Below are positions 9,476 through 17,257 of a stretch of DNA of 18,550 nucleotides, piece by piece. The DNA is taken from NCBI GenBank assembly GCA_025677825.1, contig JAIXMO010000123.1, forward strand, positions 1 to 18,550. Direction: 5' to 3'. The notes beneath the pieces were generated by a model. The model was not told the DNA's origin. It made no database searches and saw only the letters and a list, made by a program, of their open reading frames with translations. A program made the translations under genes and the position numbers. The stretch comes from Helicostylum pulchrum (Eukaryota > Mucoromycota > Mucoromycetes > Mucorales > Mucoraceae). Position 1 is the stretch's first letter. Every line of letters begins with the position of its first letter.

Positions 9476-9499
9476 TGAGAGTTATATTGGGATACATCC
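9476..9499. repeat. terminal end B of copy 1
   Basis: Read inwards it begins GGATGTATCCCAA and ends its conserved block in CTCTCA. The first ten bases form a small palindrome (GGAT-GT-ATCC). The same 24 bases occur at 12198 and at 18396. Confidence 0.85.
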
Positions 9500-9507
9500 C
9501 ATGAAAT
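9500..9507. repeat. 8-bp target-site duplication, right copy, Merlin-like copy 1
   Basis: CATGAAAT, matching 7583-7590. Confidence 0.9.
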
Positions 9508-12197
9508 ATACAGCGTACCGCCTGATAATAGAACTAACATGCTGGTTTTACCTGTTATTATAGAAAATATCAAAACTTATGCCATCTTAGATACTGGTAG
9601 TACATTTAGTATTATTTCACCATCTTTTGCCTCTGCCATCAATGCCACCATTACTCCTACTTCTGGTACCATACAACTAGGTCATGCAAATTCTGTAGAG
9701 AAAAGATATGGTTTTTCTAGTTTACGACTTTTTTATAATAATAAAACTCATACGCATACATTCGAAATATTTGATATTTTTACCTCGTTAAATAATGCCA
9801 ATATTCCATGCTTAATAGGAATGGATTTAATGTCTACACTTCAAATTGGAGTTACAGGTTTAATTATATCTCATTTTGATATTGACAAATCTAATCCATT
9901 TCCTCCTGTTCCTATTGATCCCACTACACTTGCCCCAAATAATAGTCCTTACGGAACTGATATTGAACGTAAACACATGTTGGAAATTTTAAAACCTTTA
10001 TTGGAACAGAATTCTGCTATCGATGTAACACGTACTTATTGTAATCTTCCAGGAGCTATTGTTCGCTTACCTACTAAACCTGGTTGTGTAGCTTACACAA
10101 AACAATTTCCGCTTCCTTACGCTTTTAAAGAGTCTGTCTTAGCTCAAATTGCACTATGGGAAAAAGAATCTGTTATTGTACCTGCTCCTTCGCATACTGG
10201 TTTTAACTCACCTCTTTTGGTCGTCAGTAAAAAAGATATGGATGGTGTATATTCTTTTAAGAAGCCTCGTATCGTTGCTGATGTTCGCAATTTAAACGCT
10301 ATATTAGAAATAACGGATACACAGAGCTTTCCACTCATTTCAGAGATCCATTCTAGAATTGGGCAAGCTACTATACATTCAATTATTGATATTCGTTCCT
10401 GCTTCAACAGTTTCCTTGTAGAAGCTGAAGACAGACACAAGCTTTCGTTTACCTGTCCCTTCACAAATCGCGCATATTCTTTCGTAAAGTGTTGTTTCGG
10501 AATCACATTCGTAGGAAACCTTGTTCAACGGGTCTTACAAGAATTATTTCATGACCTTCCTTACATACAAGTTTATGTCGACGATCTTACAATTAGTACT
10601 TCTGGTACGTTAGCTCATCATACTGAATGTGTTGCCGAGATTTTACGCCGGTTGACCAAGGCAAATCTCGTAGTTTCTTCTGAGAAACTTATACTTGCAC
10701 AAACCAGTATTCATCTTCTTGGTTGGACAATTGTCAATGGCGCGTTATTACCTGATCCTAGAAAAGTTAATACAGCATTGCAATTCCCCATTCCTACAAC
10801 TACTCGTGCTTTGAATTCTTTCCTTGGGTATTTAAATTTCTTTCGAGGATCTATCCCTATGTACGCACATATTAGTTCCTGTTTAGATAAATTGCGTAAT
10901 GTCAAAGACTTACCTTCTCACTGGACAGAAGTTCACACCCATGCGGTTCGAAATCTTCAAAAGGCATTATCTTCGGCTCCACTTATTCATGCAATTGACT
11001 ATAAATATCCTTTACACGTTGCTACTGATGCTTCAAACACAGGTATTTCTGGTGTTTTGTATATGAAAGTTGACAACGAAATTCGTTATGTAGCTATGGC
11101 TAGTCGATCACTTTCTGGTAGTGAACTTCATTTTAGTACTACTCGTCGTGAAATTCTAGCAGTTGTTTATTGTTTTCAGCGATTTAGTAAATGGCTAGTA
11201 AATAAACACTTCACGTTGCATGTTGATCACAGATCTTTGATCTATTTACATTCGCAGCAAATTCCAAACCATCTTCTTCTGACTTATTACGAAGTACTAT
11301 TTGCTTTCTCTTATTCAGTTGTACATTTGCCTGGTCATCTGAATTACATTGCTGATGCTGGTAGTAGATTGTTTTCTGACGATTTTCAAAATCTGCAAGG
11401 GGGGAAAATAGTAGATGAAACGGAACCCTTTATCTTAAAAAAGCGTGACAAGCTTTTACTCGCTGCTAACAAGCCACCACACGCGCATATTGAAAAGCGT
11501 ATTTTTAAGAAAAAGAATACGAAACGCTTCAAACCTCAATTGAACATTTCTTCTACTTTCTATAAAAAAGCACTTAAACAGCATGCTCGAGATTACACAC
11601 ACAATGAAAAACTCATTAAACACTCACTTACTAATGTTAGTACTGGAAGTAACAATGAACCCATTTGCAATATAATCCGTGAAACTAAGTTTACATCTGA
11701 AAAAGATACACTTATCAATAGTGCCTTACGTTATGCTGATTACATTACACCTCCTGTTAAGGAACGTGACGATATTATTAACAAAGTGCATTTATTCGGC
11801 CATTTTGGAATTACTGCTACTCAAGCCGCTATTCATCGCGATTACAATATGCATTGGACGAACATGAGAGATGACATTCACAGGATTATTTCGAATTGTC
11901 CCACTTGTAGACATTTTAATATTTCCAAGCAGGGATATCACCCCTTTCGAAGTGTCTTACCGTCTCAGCCATTAGATCACTGGTCAATTGATCTCGGAAC
12001 GTTTAACACAACTTCTGCGTCTGGCAATAACTATATGCTTGTCATGGTTGACCACTTTAGTCGATTCACTATTTTACGCGCTTTGCCTGATAAAAGTAGT
12101 TTAACAATAGCAAAAGAATTATTGAACATCTTTTGTCTATTTTCATTTCCTAAAGTAATTTCTCATGATAACGGTAGTGAATTTGTGAACAATATTG
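9508..12197 (+). CDS. chromovirus pol: protease, RT, RNase H and start of integrase (interrupted)
   Basis: This continues the gag frame; the first ATG left after the insertion is at 9539. Protease has AILDTGSTFSIIS (Asp about residue 580 of the intact polyprotein). RT has RIVADVRNLNAI and YVDD near 10575. RNase H has ATDASNTG near 11025 and HVDHRSLIYLH. Integrase begins with the H2C2 zinc finger (HLFGHFG ... CPTCRH, about 11790-11915), followed by the catalytic core with the first Asp in HWSIDLG and the second in SHDNGSEF. The frame is then cut by copy 2 of the transposon and runs 50 bases into it, to a stop at 12247. The rest of integrase lies at 14115-15058. All motifs before the break look intact. 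Confidence 0.9.
12190..12197. repeat. 8-bp target-site duplication, left copy, Merlin-like copy 2
   Basis: CAATATTG, itself a perfect palindrome, repeated at 14107-14114. Confidence 0.9.
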
Positions 12198-12221
12198 GGA
12201 TGTATCCCAATATAACTCTCA
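12198..12221. repeat. terminal end B of copy 2
   Basis: Identical to the end B at 9476-9499 (reversed) and to 18396-18419. Confidence 0.85.
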
Positions 12222-12239
12222 TATATAGTTTAATATATA

Positions 12240-12247
12240 AAAATTGA
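12240..12247 (+). promoter_or_regulatory. AAAATTGA octamer before the transposase gene, copy 2
   Basis: AAAATTGA within TATAAAAATTGAATT, 23 bases before the ATG at 12271. The octamer contains the TTG that otherwise looks like an upstream start. Confidence 0.4.
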
Positions 12248-12270
12248 ATTATTTTATTATTATAAAACAT

Positions 12271-13149
12271 ATGTTTATTGAATCTTACCAATCTTTAAAA
12301 AAAGTATTCGATAACGAATTAGAAGCTTTAAACTACTTAATAAAAAATAATTACGTTAATAGGTATCTCAAATGTGAAAAATGTGGAAAAGACACTACAT
12401 TAAATTTTAAGAAAAAATTATATGTTTGTAAGTTTTATAAATGTAGAAAAGCATTTTCTCCTCTTAGAAGTACAATATTTAACAAATTGAGATTGCCATT
12501 AAATATACAGTTACATATACTTTATCTGTTTTTGGGTAAAGCACCTTCATCTTTTATATCATCTAGCTTAAAAATTAGTAAAAATACAGTATCCTCATAT
12601 AATAAAATATACAGAAAATATATTAAAAATAAGCAAATATTAAATAAAACTAATAAAATTGGTGGTAGAAATGAAATTGTTGAAATTGACGAAACTAAAA
12701 TTGCTAAAAGAAAGTATAATAAAGGACATAATGTTGAGGGTGCTTGGATTATTGGAGGTATTCAAAGGAGTAGACTAAAAAATAAAATTAAGAATGAAAA
12801 TAAACAAATGTTTTTAGTTCCAATAGAAGAAAGAAATATTGAAAATATTGATGAAATTATAAAAAAACACATTAAAAAAGGTACCACTATTTATACTGAT
12901 TGTTGGAAGGGTTATAATAATTTAAAGAATATCGGATATAAGCATAAAACTGTAAATCATTCTAAGAATTTTAAGGACCCAATAACTGGAGTTCACACTA
13001 ACACAATAGAAGGAACTTGGAATGGTTTAAAACAAAGTATTATTCCTAGAAATCGTAATAAAAAAAATATTTTACTGCATTTAAAAGAGTATCAATGGAG
13101 AAAGAAAAACAGAGAAAATAATATATGGAAAAATTTCTTAAAAGATTAA
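12271..13149 (+). CDS. IS1595/Merlin-type (ISXO2-like) DDE transposase, 292 aa (copy 2)
   Basis: Translation identical to the transposase at 8548-9426: zinc ribbon (Cys35, 38, 53, 58), helix-turn-helix-like segment, and catalytic Asp140, Asp210 and Glu247 in the contexts VEIDETK, YTDCWKGY and NTIEGTWN. The start is the ATG at 12271, 73 bp inside end B. This copy lies in the sense direction of the chromovirus, so transcripts from the chromovirus LTR could include it, although its own upstream signals are more likely used. The accessory gene follows after 54 bp. Identity with copy 1 means both are recent products of an active or recently active source, possibly one copy giving rise to the other. 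Confidence 0.93.
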   Translation: MFIESYQSLKKVFDNELEALNYLIKNNYVNRYLKCEKCGKDTTLNFKKKLYVCKFYKCRKAFSPLRSTIFNKLRLPLNIQLHILYLFLGKAPSSFISSSLKISKNTVSSYNKIYRKYIKNKQILNKTNKIGGRNEIVEIDETKIAKRKYNKGHNVEGAWIIGGIQRSRLKNKIKNENKQMFLVPIEERNIENIDEIIKKHIKKGTTIYTDCWKGYNNLKNIGYKHKTVNHSKNFKDPITGVHTNTIEGTWNGLKQSIIPRNRNKKNILLHLKEYQWRKKNRENNIWKNFLKD

Positions 13150-13164
13150 AAGTATTTTTATAAA

Positions 13165-13172
13165 AAAATTGA
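13165..13172 (+). promoter_or_regulatory. AAAATTGA octamer before the accessory gene, copy 2
   Basis: Second AAAATTGA of the element, 31 bases before the accessory ATG at 13204 and inside the 54-bp gap. I saw no other exact match on the coding strand of the element. Confidence 0.4.
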
Positions 13173-13203
13173 ATTTCTAATAATAAATAAAATTTAAGAT
13201 AAT

Positions 13204-14052
13204 ATGGCTTCATATAATATCAATTTATATGTTAGAATAAAAAAGGTAAAGTATATACATTTATTAAAAAAAATAAAAAAACTAGAAAATAAAGTACATT
13301 TATTAAAACGAGAAAATCTATGCTATAAATCTTTTAACAGACCTATTTCAAATAGCTTCAAAAATACACCGGAAGTTCAAAATAAAGATAATAAATATAT
13401 TACGGAAGAAAAATATGAACTAGATAATGATGATACAGATGATGATATGCCAGAATTAATTGAGAATATTGAAACAGATGATTCTATATCCATTTATAAG
13501 AAAAAAACGATTAATAATACAGCATATATAAAAACTATAGAAAATAATAATAATAATAATAGCAATAAAGATATTATGGAAGAAGACTATGAATTAGATA
13601 GTGAAGAAACTGATGATTATATGCCAGAATTAATTGAGAATTTAGAAAAAGATAGAAATAAAGATAACAAAAGAAATAAATATAAAAAATTAGATAATAA
13701 GAAAGAGGTTATAAAAGTTATAAATAAATTAAAAGATAATTTAACGAAATTAAAGAAAAATAATGACCTATACGAAAAAATAAAAGCTAATAATAGAAAT
13801 ACATTAGAAACATTTGCTAATATATTTTACAGATATACTAATAATGAAATAAATGATGATTATATTACAGATGTTTCAAAAATATATGACAAAAATAAAT
13901 CAAGATTTCTAAAAAATACAGAAATAAGCTATCTAATATATAGTAATGAAAAATTAATAAACAGTGACTATATATTCTCATTGTATACTTTTAATTCACT
14001 TAAAAAAACATCATTAAACGGATTAATTAATTCTATTAATAACCTATTGTGA
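13204..14052 (+). CDS. accessory protein of the Merlin-like transposon, unknown family, 282 aa (copy 2)
   Basis: Translation identical to 7645-8493. The ATG is the first in frame after the 54-bp gap. The acidic repeats lie at about residues 68-90 and 126-148. At DNA level the shared MPELIEN segment is coded by almost the same bases in both, so an internal duplication rather than chance gave rise to them. The Asn run comes from an AAT-rich tract (about 13541-13560). Net composition is Lys/Asn/Asp/Glu/Ile, as expected from very AT-rich coding DNA. The maintained open frame in both copies, with no stop over 282 codons of such DNA, supports a real protein. Function unknown. A nuclear or DNA-associated helper is possible given the basic segments, but this is inference. 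Confidence 0.85.
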   Translation: MASYNINLYVRIKKVKYIHLLKKIKKLENKVHLLKRENLCYKSFNRPISNSFKNTPEVQNKDNKYITEEKYELDNDDTDDDMPELIENIETDDSISIYKKKTINNTAYIKTIENNNNNNSNKDIMEEDYELDSEETDDYMPELIENLEKDRNKDNKRNKYKKLDNKKEVIKVINKLKDNLTKLKKNNDLYEKIKANNRNTLETFANIFYRYTNNEINDDYITDVSKIYDKNKSRFLKNTEISYLIYSNEKLINSDYIFSLYTFNSLKKTSLNGLINSINNLL

Positions 14053-14079
14053 ATATCTAAATTTATATAAAAAAGATAA

Positions 14080-14106
14080 ACCTGAGACCTAAAATGATAA
14101 TGACCC
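14080..14106. repeat. terminal end A of copy 2
   Basis: Mirror of 7591-7617; read inwards it starts GGGTCATTATCA. Confidence 0.6.
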
Positions 14107-14114
14107 CAATATTG
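14107..14114. repeat. 8-bp target-site duplication, right copy, Merlin-like copy 2
   Basis: CAATATTG, matching 12190-12197. Confidence 0.9.
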
Positions 14115-15058
14115 TATCTCAACTCATATTACTTAGTGGTATTGATCGACGTCTATCTTTACCGTACACTCCCACTGGTAATTCGGTCTGTGAAAGATTT
14201 GTTGGCATTGCAAAAAATAGTATTATTAAAATGCTTAACGGGAAAAATGATAGCTGGGATTTATATCTTAATAGCGTACAACTTGCCATGAATAGTAAAT
14301 ATTCCAAGTTACATAAATCAAGACCCTTTGCAATTGTTTTTAACAGACAACCTAATGGGTTTGAAGATTATTCTAAAGTAGAGCACACTCTTAGTACTGA
14401 GAAAGCTGACACTAAATTAATTGACGATCGTCTTGCTTTTGCACAAGAAGTAGTTATTCCTGAAATAACGAAACTTATAAAAGAAACACAGGACAACGAT
14501 CACGCTCGGTTTGAAAAGACACATAGAATTATTAAAGATATGTACCCAATCGGTAGCACCGTCATGATACAGAATGTACACCGTACGTCTAAGTTACAGG
14601 AAAGATATTCTGGCCCATTTACTGTAAGCGGCTACACAAAGAATAAATCCTACATCTTAACAGACCCACAAGGTAACCTTCTATCAAGAGATGTAGCAAC
14701 GCATCATCTTAAACTTATTAATGCTAATGCAGCTTCCCAAAATAAACCCAAAGATGGTCATTTTGAAGTACAAGCTATTATTGGTCATCGTGGAACACCT
14801 GGTAATTATAACTATTTGGTACACTGGCTTGGTTACGATAATCCTGAAGATAATACATGGCAAACGGAACAGGACTTTGACTCAAAGTATCATATCCAGC
14901 TATATTGGGATCGCCGAAACGCTGGTGATAACAGTAATCGCTCGTTACCTGCTTCAGTAAATAACGCTACACGTAAACGTGGCACACGCGATCGACACAG
15001 CAATAAAAATGCTAACGTAATAAGACGATCACAGAGAACTTCTGGAAACAGAAATTGA
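14115..15058 (+). CDS. chromovirus pol: end of integrase core, C-terminal domain and chromodomain (interrupted)
   Basis: This continues the integrase frame after the second insertion; the first ATG left is at 14231. It opens with LPYTPTGNSVCERF, which holds the catalytic Glu of the integrase core, then the C-terminal DNA-binding region (YPIGSTVMIQ, RYSGPFTV, LSRDVATHHLK). A chromodomain lies at about 14758-14920 (VQAIIGHRG, YLVHWLGYDNPEDNTW, YWDRRN). It places the element among chromoviruses, in which this domain is thought to steer integration towards modified histones. The protein ends in a basic tail before TGA. No defects are seen in this part. Confidence 0.9.
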
Positions 15059-15317
15059 AAAACTCTATATACGTAAACAATGTAAACCTTTTCCCAATTT
15101 TACTTTTTATCCAGTTCTTGGTTTTTTACTTTATACATAACAGTCATTTCATTCTATGGGTTTTTACTGGTACACACATTATACTACTATGATCGCACTA
15201 CATACATATACTCCACAATTTAATTGCCAAATACATATTACAAGTTTTTCAACTTACAATATACATTACATCCTGCATTTTAAATGTTACAGAATAAACA
15301 TACACTAGTCAAAACGT

Positions 15318-15327
15318 GGAAGGAGGG
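15318..15327 (+). other. polypurine tract of the chromovirus
   Basis: GGAAGGAGGG lies three bases before the 3' LTR, the expected position for the plus-strand primer. It stands out in a pyrimidine- and A/T-rich stretch. Between the pol stop and this tract, about 260 bp show no gene. Confidence 0.75.
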
Positions 15328-15330
15328 CAA

Positions 15331-15751
15331 TGATGTGATCAAGCATATATACAGATATATATTCTCATATATATTTACACATACTTGATTATCTCACAGC
15401 TTTAACCATTATGACTAATACATATTTATTTTAACTAAGCCTTATCAACATCGCCCAGTAATAACTGATGTCTGGATACAGGATTAGAGGATTTCTATAA
15501 TTGCATGTCTTGTCCGAAAGACTGGATTATATAATCACGGCAGGAAATTAGATATGGAAAGTGTGGCACTTTAGCGTGGCACAAACACACTTATTTTATC
15601 TGTAAACTCAGACATGAAAAAGCTATATAAACCTCTACCTTTTTCACGTAAATAAAACTTTTATCTGCTTTTGCGACTGATTACTTTCTTGTATCTTTTG
15701 TGTTTTTATTTTATTTTTGAATCTTTACTATTTCATAGCTCAGATTCCACA
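15331..15751 (+). repeat. 3' LTR of the chromovirus
   Basis: 421 bp, apparently identical to 5394-5814, directly followed by ACGAT. Confidence 0.93.
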
Positions 15752-15756
15752 ACGAT
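15752..15756. repeat. target-site duplication of the inner chromovirus, right copy
   Basis: ACGAT, matching 5389-5393. Confidence 0.9.
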
Positions 15757-16891
15757 GACCGTGAAACCAAGGCTCATCACAGTACGTGCATTTTTTTTGT
15801 GCAGCAGAAGAAGAGGAAGAAGAGGAAGGATAAGCTTTACTAGACTGATTAAAGTCTTTACCAGCAGAAGAAAAAGATTGGGAACTGCGTTTACGATTAT
15901 AACGCTCATTGTTACCCTTATCACTAGGAGTACCAGAAGAAAAACCAGAAGAAGAGGAAGAGAACAAGTCAGTGTCGTTGGTAGACGCGATTACTAAATC
16001 AATCATAGCTTCAATTTTTGCAGGTAGTTTGCTACCATATTGAGAGGAGACTGCAACAGAAGCAACACGACGTACCGACTCACGAAGAGCACACCAGAAA
16101 CAAAGAACAAGTTGTAAACCATCGTGGAGATCTGCCTGTCTTCTTAAATTCTGAAATTTGGCAGCAAAAGTACGAGTTGATTCACCTGATTGTTGTTTCA
16201 AGGTCCAAACTTTCACCATCAACAAAAACTTACGATAAGGTGTATCGAAGTGGTCCAAGATACGATCACGAGCTTCCGACCAAGAAAAAGCCTTGTTTCT
16301 CAACTTCTCATTAAACCAAGATCGTTCTTCTTTGTTCAATGACATAGGCAAAAGTCTTTCCCAATGATCATCAATGCTTAAAGAATAAGCTTCCAACACT
16401 GTTTGAAATTGCGTACAAAAGTCATATACCGAGTCAAAGATTTCTTGGTTCTTCTTATGCAAAACAATGTCCGTCTTGAGCTGGAGGAAAGGGAGACTTG
16501 CAGGTACCAAAGAAAACTTTTTTTCATCTTGCATCTTGATGGGTTCATGAATGGATGTAAAAATAGCTAGAGCATCTTTAGCATCAAGATATTGCTTTTC
16601 AGCATCCTTGTAGACAGCAAATGCGTTTCTAGTATTTTCAGAGTCAGAGTTAACCTTTTGATAAGCTAAGTAGTGACCATAGACAATAGAGTACTTATTT
16701 TTCAAATTAACTAAGTTTGCTTTTGCAGTTTCTTTAAGATCTTCGTCAATACCAGGAGAAAGATTCATAGAGACATCAGAAGCAACATCTTCCATAGGTT
16801 GGTACTGAGAAAGAGGAGATTCAGAAGCAGCAATATGTTCACTATTATTAGCGATTGCTTGAGTAGAGTTAGGTTCTTGAGAGTTAGACAT
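15752..16891 (-). pseudogene. outer Ty3 element: gag (cut at the zinc knuckle)
   Basis: I start at the ATG at 16891; the frame extends to 16906 only through a GTG. An acidic, polar N-terminal part is followed by a capsid-like region (about residues 130-290, with SLNKEERSWFNEKL and SGESTRTFAAKFQNLRRQA), a Ser-rich basic linker, and a zinc knuckle CTYCDEPWFHGHRC (about residue 366 on). The inner chromovirus inserted between the codons for HR and the last Cys. By chance the inserted LTR end supplies a TGT, so the Cys is kept and the frame stops three codons later. The original protein continued into protease at 5388. Gag here could in principle still be made as a truncated protein. Confidence 0.82.
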
Positions 16892-16915
16892 TACAAAAGA
16901 ATTCACAGTAAAAAA

Positions 16916-17257
16916 TGTGGTAAATGGGAGTGTAGAATAAAGATATATATATAATAAAAGAGAGGGTCAAGTATAAATACTGTGAGACTGGATTGAAGTG
17001 TTTTATTATATCAAAAGAGATCTGAGGATTATAAGAATCCTGTTCTAAGGTTGTATTTATACCATTTACCAAAGAGACACTAAGTATTTTTAGTAAGCTA
17101 TATTTATTAGTGTCTTTACATTATATCATTTCATGATGTAATTTATATGATAGACTTTTAGTTTATATTACTTAGCTTCATTTAATATACTAGTCTTTAA
17201 CTATGATGTAAGTGTGTCTAGTTAGTTTTAATAATTATATCCCAGATCACGACAACA
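16916..17257 (-). repeat. putative 5' LTR of the outer Ty3 element
   Basis: On the minus strand it runs TGTTGTCGTGATC ... TTTACCACA, 342 bp. Support: similarity of the DDE_Tnp_4-like protein stops exactly where TGTTGTC begins; a TATAAATA (17054-17061) and an AATAAA (17002-17007) lie in the same order as in the inner LTR; and the end CCACA followed by six T matches the inner LTR end. No second copy is visible in the window, so the limits are inferred. It contains a 9-bp inverted repeat (17075-17083 and 17107-17115). No protein gene is seen here. Confidence 0.5.

Larger units (their letters stand above)
7591..9499 (-). mobile_element. two-gene IS1595/Merlin-like DNA transposon, copy 1 (1909 bp)
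   Basis: Starts GGGTCATTATC (end A) and finishes GATACATCC (end B, read in reverse as GGATGTATCC), with 8-bp duplications on both sides. It inserted between gag and protease of the chromovirus, with its genes on the minus strand. Both ends, the intergenic stretch and both proteins match copy 2 exactly. Eight-base duplications and the DDE core fit the IS1595/Merlin superfamily. Confidence 0.93.
12198..14106 (+). mobile_element. two-gene IS1595/Merlin-like DNA transposon, copy 2 (1909 bp)
   Basis: Same length and, as far as I can read, same sequence as copy 1, in the opposite orientation. It begins GGATGTATCC (end B) and finishes AATGACCC (end A). It sits inside the integrase core, between the second catalytic Asp and the Glu. 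Removing it with one CAATATTG copy restores the integrase frame. Confidence 0.93.
5394..15751 (+). mobile_element. inner Ty3/gypsy chromovirus, carrying two DNA-transposon insertions
   Basis: Bounded by two 421-bp LTRs (TG...CA) and an ACGAT duplication. Without the two 1909-bp insertions and one 8-bp duplication each, the element would be 6524 bp (10358 minus 2 x 1917). One frame covers gag, protease, RT, RNase H, integrase and chromodomain, about 1762 codons. No other damage to the frame is seen. The LTRs look identical by eye, so insertion was recent. It sits in the opposite orientation to the outer element. Confidence 0.92.
3014..17257 (-). mobile_element. outer Ty3/gypsy retrotransposon, truncated, split by an inner chromovirus
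   Basis: Reading leftwards on the minus strand: putative 5' LTR (16916-17257), gag (15752-16891), then after the 10.4-kb inner element protease, RT and RNase H (3085-5393). The frame is continuous across the insertion once the inner element and one ACGAT copy are ignored, so gag and pol were one frame. Integrase and a matching 3' LTR are not visible. The left boundary given here is the edge of the 48-bp repeat and is uncertain. Confidence 0.7.

Noticed and set aside
12244..12270. Upstream extension of the transposase from TTG (also 9427-9453)
   Set aside because: TTG is an unlikely start in a eukaryote and sits inside the AAAATTGA octamer; the ATG 27 bases later fits the family start.
15671..15997. 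Plus-strand frame across the right LTR junction
   Set aside because: It spans LTR and antisense outer gag; an accidental fusion.
16892..16906. GTG start of the outer gag
   Set aside because: An in-frame ATG lies at 16891, and GTG starts are not expected in fungi.
16917..17066. Complementary TGGTAAATGG / CCATTTACCA pair as a self-priming signal of the outer element
   Set aside because: One arm lies upstream of the TATA box and so would not be in the 5' end of the transcript; both arms are inside the putative LTR.
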